51,226 nt of DNA from Bacillota bacterium. GTDB lineage: Bacteria > Bacillota > Clostridia > Lachnospirales > Cellulosilyticaceae. The position numbers and the translations under genes are program-made. The stretch's first letter is position 1, and the number at the start of each line of letters is the position of its first letter. Below, piece by piece: positions 50,045-51,226 of this stretch. Location: NCBI GenBank assembly GCA_023393125.1, contig JAEWMQ010000111.1, positions 1 to 51,226 on the forward strand, given 5' to 3'. The notes beneath the pieces are model-generated. The model was not told the DNA's origin and did not search any database. It worked only from the letters and a program-made list of their open reading frames with translations.

Positions 50045-51226
50045 CTACTTTTCAGATTCAATCTCTTTAATCACTTTTGCAGGATTTCCACCTACTAATA
50101 CATTATCTGGTACATCCCCTAATACCACTGATCCCGGTACAACTACAACATTATCCCCTATAGTCACCCCTGGGTTAATAATTGAACCTCCACCTATCCA
50201 TACATTATTTCCAATAGTAACAGGTTTTGCATATTCATAGCCTATCATTCTCTTTTCAGCATTTAAAGGGTATGTTGACGTGTAAATTCCTACTTGAGGA
50301 GATAAAATACAATTATCACCTATTCTGACTTCACTGCTATCCAAAATAACACAATCATAACTCGCATAAAAATTATCTCCAATGTGTATATTGTAGCCAT
50401 AGTCACATTTAAACTGAGGTTCAATATGTATGTATTCTCCTGTAGATCCAAAAAGCTCTTTTAGTATTTTCATAGTAGACTTTTTATCTTCTACATCCGT
50501 ATTATTAAATTCTCTTAGTAATCTTCTTGCACGTCTTTTATCATCAACAAACTCGTCTCCCCATGCAATATAAAACTCACCTGCTAACATCTTCTCTTTT
50601 TCTGTTGGAATATGTATATTTTTCTCGTTTGGTGATTGTTCTGCATTCTCGAGGATTTTTGCTGATTCACTCATTTCTTTAATAGGGCTAATAAGAGCTG
50701 CTATCTCTGCTTCATCTAGCTGTAACTTAGGTATTTGTATCTCTCTATCATCCTCAAATGACTCATCTTCGTCTTCTGCATAATCTTCTTCATAGTATTC
50801 ATCTTCTGTATATTCATCATTATCTGAGTCATATTCTTCAGTATCATCAGCTGCATATAAAGTAGCTTCTTCTGCTATTTCTTGTATGTCTTCAACATCA
50901 TCCTCAAATTCTTGATCTAATTCAGAAAACTTTTGTTCTAAAGTTTCATGTTCTAATTTAATGGAACGATGCTTTATTCTATCTATTGGAATGCCAAAGA
51001 GTGTCTTTCTTTTTTGCTCTACATCTTCTATTTGTAATGCCATTTTAGCTTTCTTAATTTCTTCAGCTTCTTGTCTTAATCTTTCAGCTTCCTCTTCTTC
51101 TTGTCTCAGTCTTTCGGCTTCCTCTGCCTCTTGTCTTCGCCTTTCAGCTTCTTCTTCCTCTTGTCTCAATCTTTCGGCTTCTTCTGCTTCTTGTCTCAGT
51201 CTTTCGGCTTCTTCTTCCTCTTGTCT
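50045..51226 (-). CDS. Coiled-coil protein with C-terminal hexapeptide-repeat acetyltransferase domain, 5' end outside window
   Basis: The frame is open to the right edge, so the N-terminus is missing. The visible part begins with an 11-residue repeat (AERLRQEAEE and variants, about six copies), a long charged coiled coil. A very acidic stretch (DSDNDEYTEDEYYEEDYAEDED) comes next. The last ~185 residues are a maltose O-acetyltransferase-like protein: EKMLAGEFYIAWGDEF, FGSTGEYIHIEPQFKCDYGYNIHIGDNFYASYDCVILD, then hexapeptide repeats with IGNNVWIGGGSIINPGVTIGDNVVVVPGSVV. The catalytic histidine normally found near YTSTHPL is replaced here (YTSTYPL), so activity is doubtful. Confidence 0.82.
   Translation of the reverse strand, partial: RQEEEEAERLRQEAEEAERLRQEEEEAERRRQEAEEAERLRQEEEEAERLRQEAEEIKKAKMALQIEDVEQKRKTLFGIPIDRIKHRSIKLEHETLEQKFSELDQEFEDDVEDIQEIAEEATLYAADDTEEYDSDNDEYTEDEYYEEDYAEDEDESFEDDREIQIPKLQLDEAEIAALISPIKEMSESAKILENAEQSPNEKNIHIPTEKEKMLAGEFYIAWGDEFVDDKRRARRLLREFNNTDVEDKKSTMKILKELFGSTGEYIHIEPQFKCDYGYNIHIGDNFYASYDCVILDSSEVRIGDNCILSPQVGIYTSTYPLNAEKRMIGYEYAKPVTIGNNVWIGGGSIINPGVTIGDNVVVVPGSVVLGDVPDNVLVGGNPAKVIKEIESEK

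Noticed and set aside
51167..51169. TTG as start of the acetyltransferase-fusion gene
   Set aside because: The same AERLRQ repeat continues upstream in frame to the window edge, so the gene begins outside.

Overview
The window is low-GC (roughly one third G+C by eye), gene-dense DNA from a Gram-positive anaerobe of the Clostridia. Strong AGGAGG-type ribosome-binding sites, the ClpS-ClpA pair, HelD, AzlCD, YitT, BlaI/BlaR-type regulation and the base composition all fit Lachnospirales. Cellulosilyticum-like is my best guess, made without a database search. I see no rRNA, ordinary tRNA gene, CRISPR array, insertion sequence or prophage.

Layout. 1-4.6 kb (minus): the end of a DUF2207 membrane protein, then a MarR-controlled operon of two ArsA/Get3-type ATPases flanking a small unknown protein. 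4.9-7.2 kb: Crp/Fnr regulator, short-chain dehydrogenase, EamA transporter. 7.4-14.4 kb: the most remarkable part, a probable RNA-repair and RNA-quality-control island. It holds rtcB (RNA ligase), two tandem WYL-domain regulators on the opposite strand, a first array of five Y-RNA-like RNAs, an RNase Z-like metallo-beta-lactamase protein, a second array of three such RNAs, and a DUF2828/TROVE-like protein with a C-terminal VWA domain. 14.4-17.7 kb (minus): two-component system plus four small, mostly membrane, proteins. 17.9-20.5 kb: TetR regulator and ABC exporter. 20.5-21.3 kb: no protein gene, but a candidate structured RNA of about 480 nt ending in a perfect terminator. 21.3-23.2 kb: dehydrogenase and an AraC-type regulator broken by one stop codon. 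23.3-27.8 kb (minus): ECF sigma/anti-sigma pair and a BlaI-controlled operon with an M56 protease-LCP fusion. 28-36.5 kb: AzlCD, HelD, a trans-aconitate methyltransferase-like enzyme, LysR regulator, chemotaxis receptor, acetyltransferase. 36.5-38.5 kb: an ABC-F protein behind a leader-peptide attenuator. 38.6-51.2 kb (minus): NUDIX, HIT, radical SAM, aroB, a large PAS/GAF histidine kinase, clpA-clpS, a DUF2087 regulator, YitT, and a partial gene fusing a coiled coil to a hexapeptide-repeat acetyltransferase.

How the RNA island fits together. All eight RNAs share closing stems of the form AAGRYRY...RYRYCTTG whose bases change in compensating pairs, and a CAGC motif just inside the stem. Several carry an internal tRNA mimic: T-arm, acceptor stem and D-arm in circularly permuted order, closed at the acceptor tip by a small loop, which resembles what I know of bacterial YrlA RNAs. 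One (12573-12678) contains an exact bacterial D-arm consensus. A 19-bp motif of the form CGYAAASTTTTTTTCATGA (one array-1 deviation) lies before rtcB and before both arrays. At the two arrays it ends exactly 34 nt before the first RNA. This ties ligase, RNAs and the DUF2828 protein into one regulon, probably sensed by the WYL proteins. DUF2828 sits where Ro60/Rsr sits in known RNA-repair operons, so the island suggests a function for that uncharacterised family.
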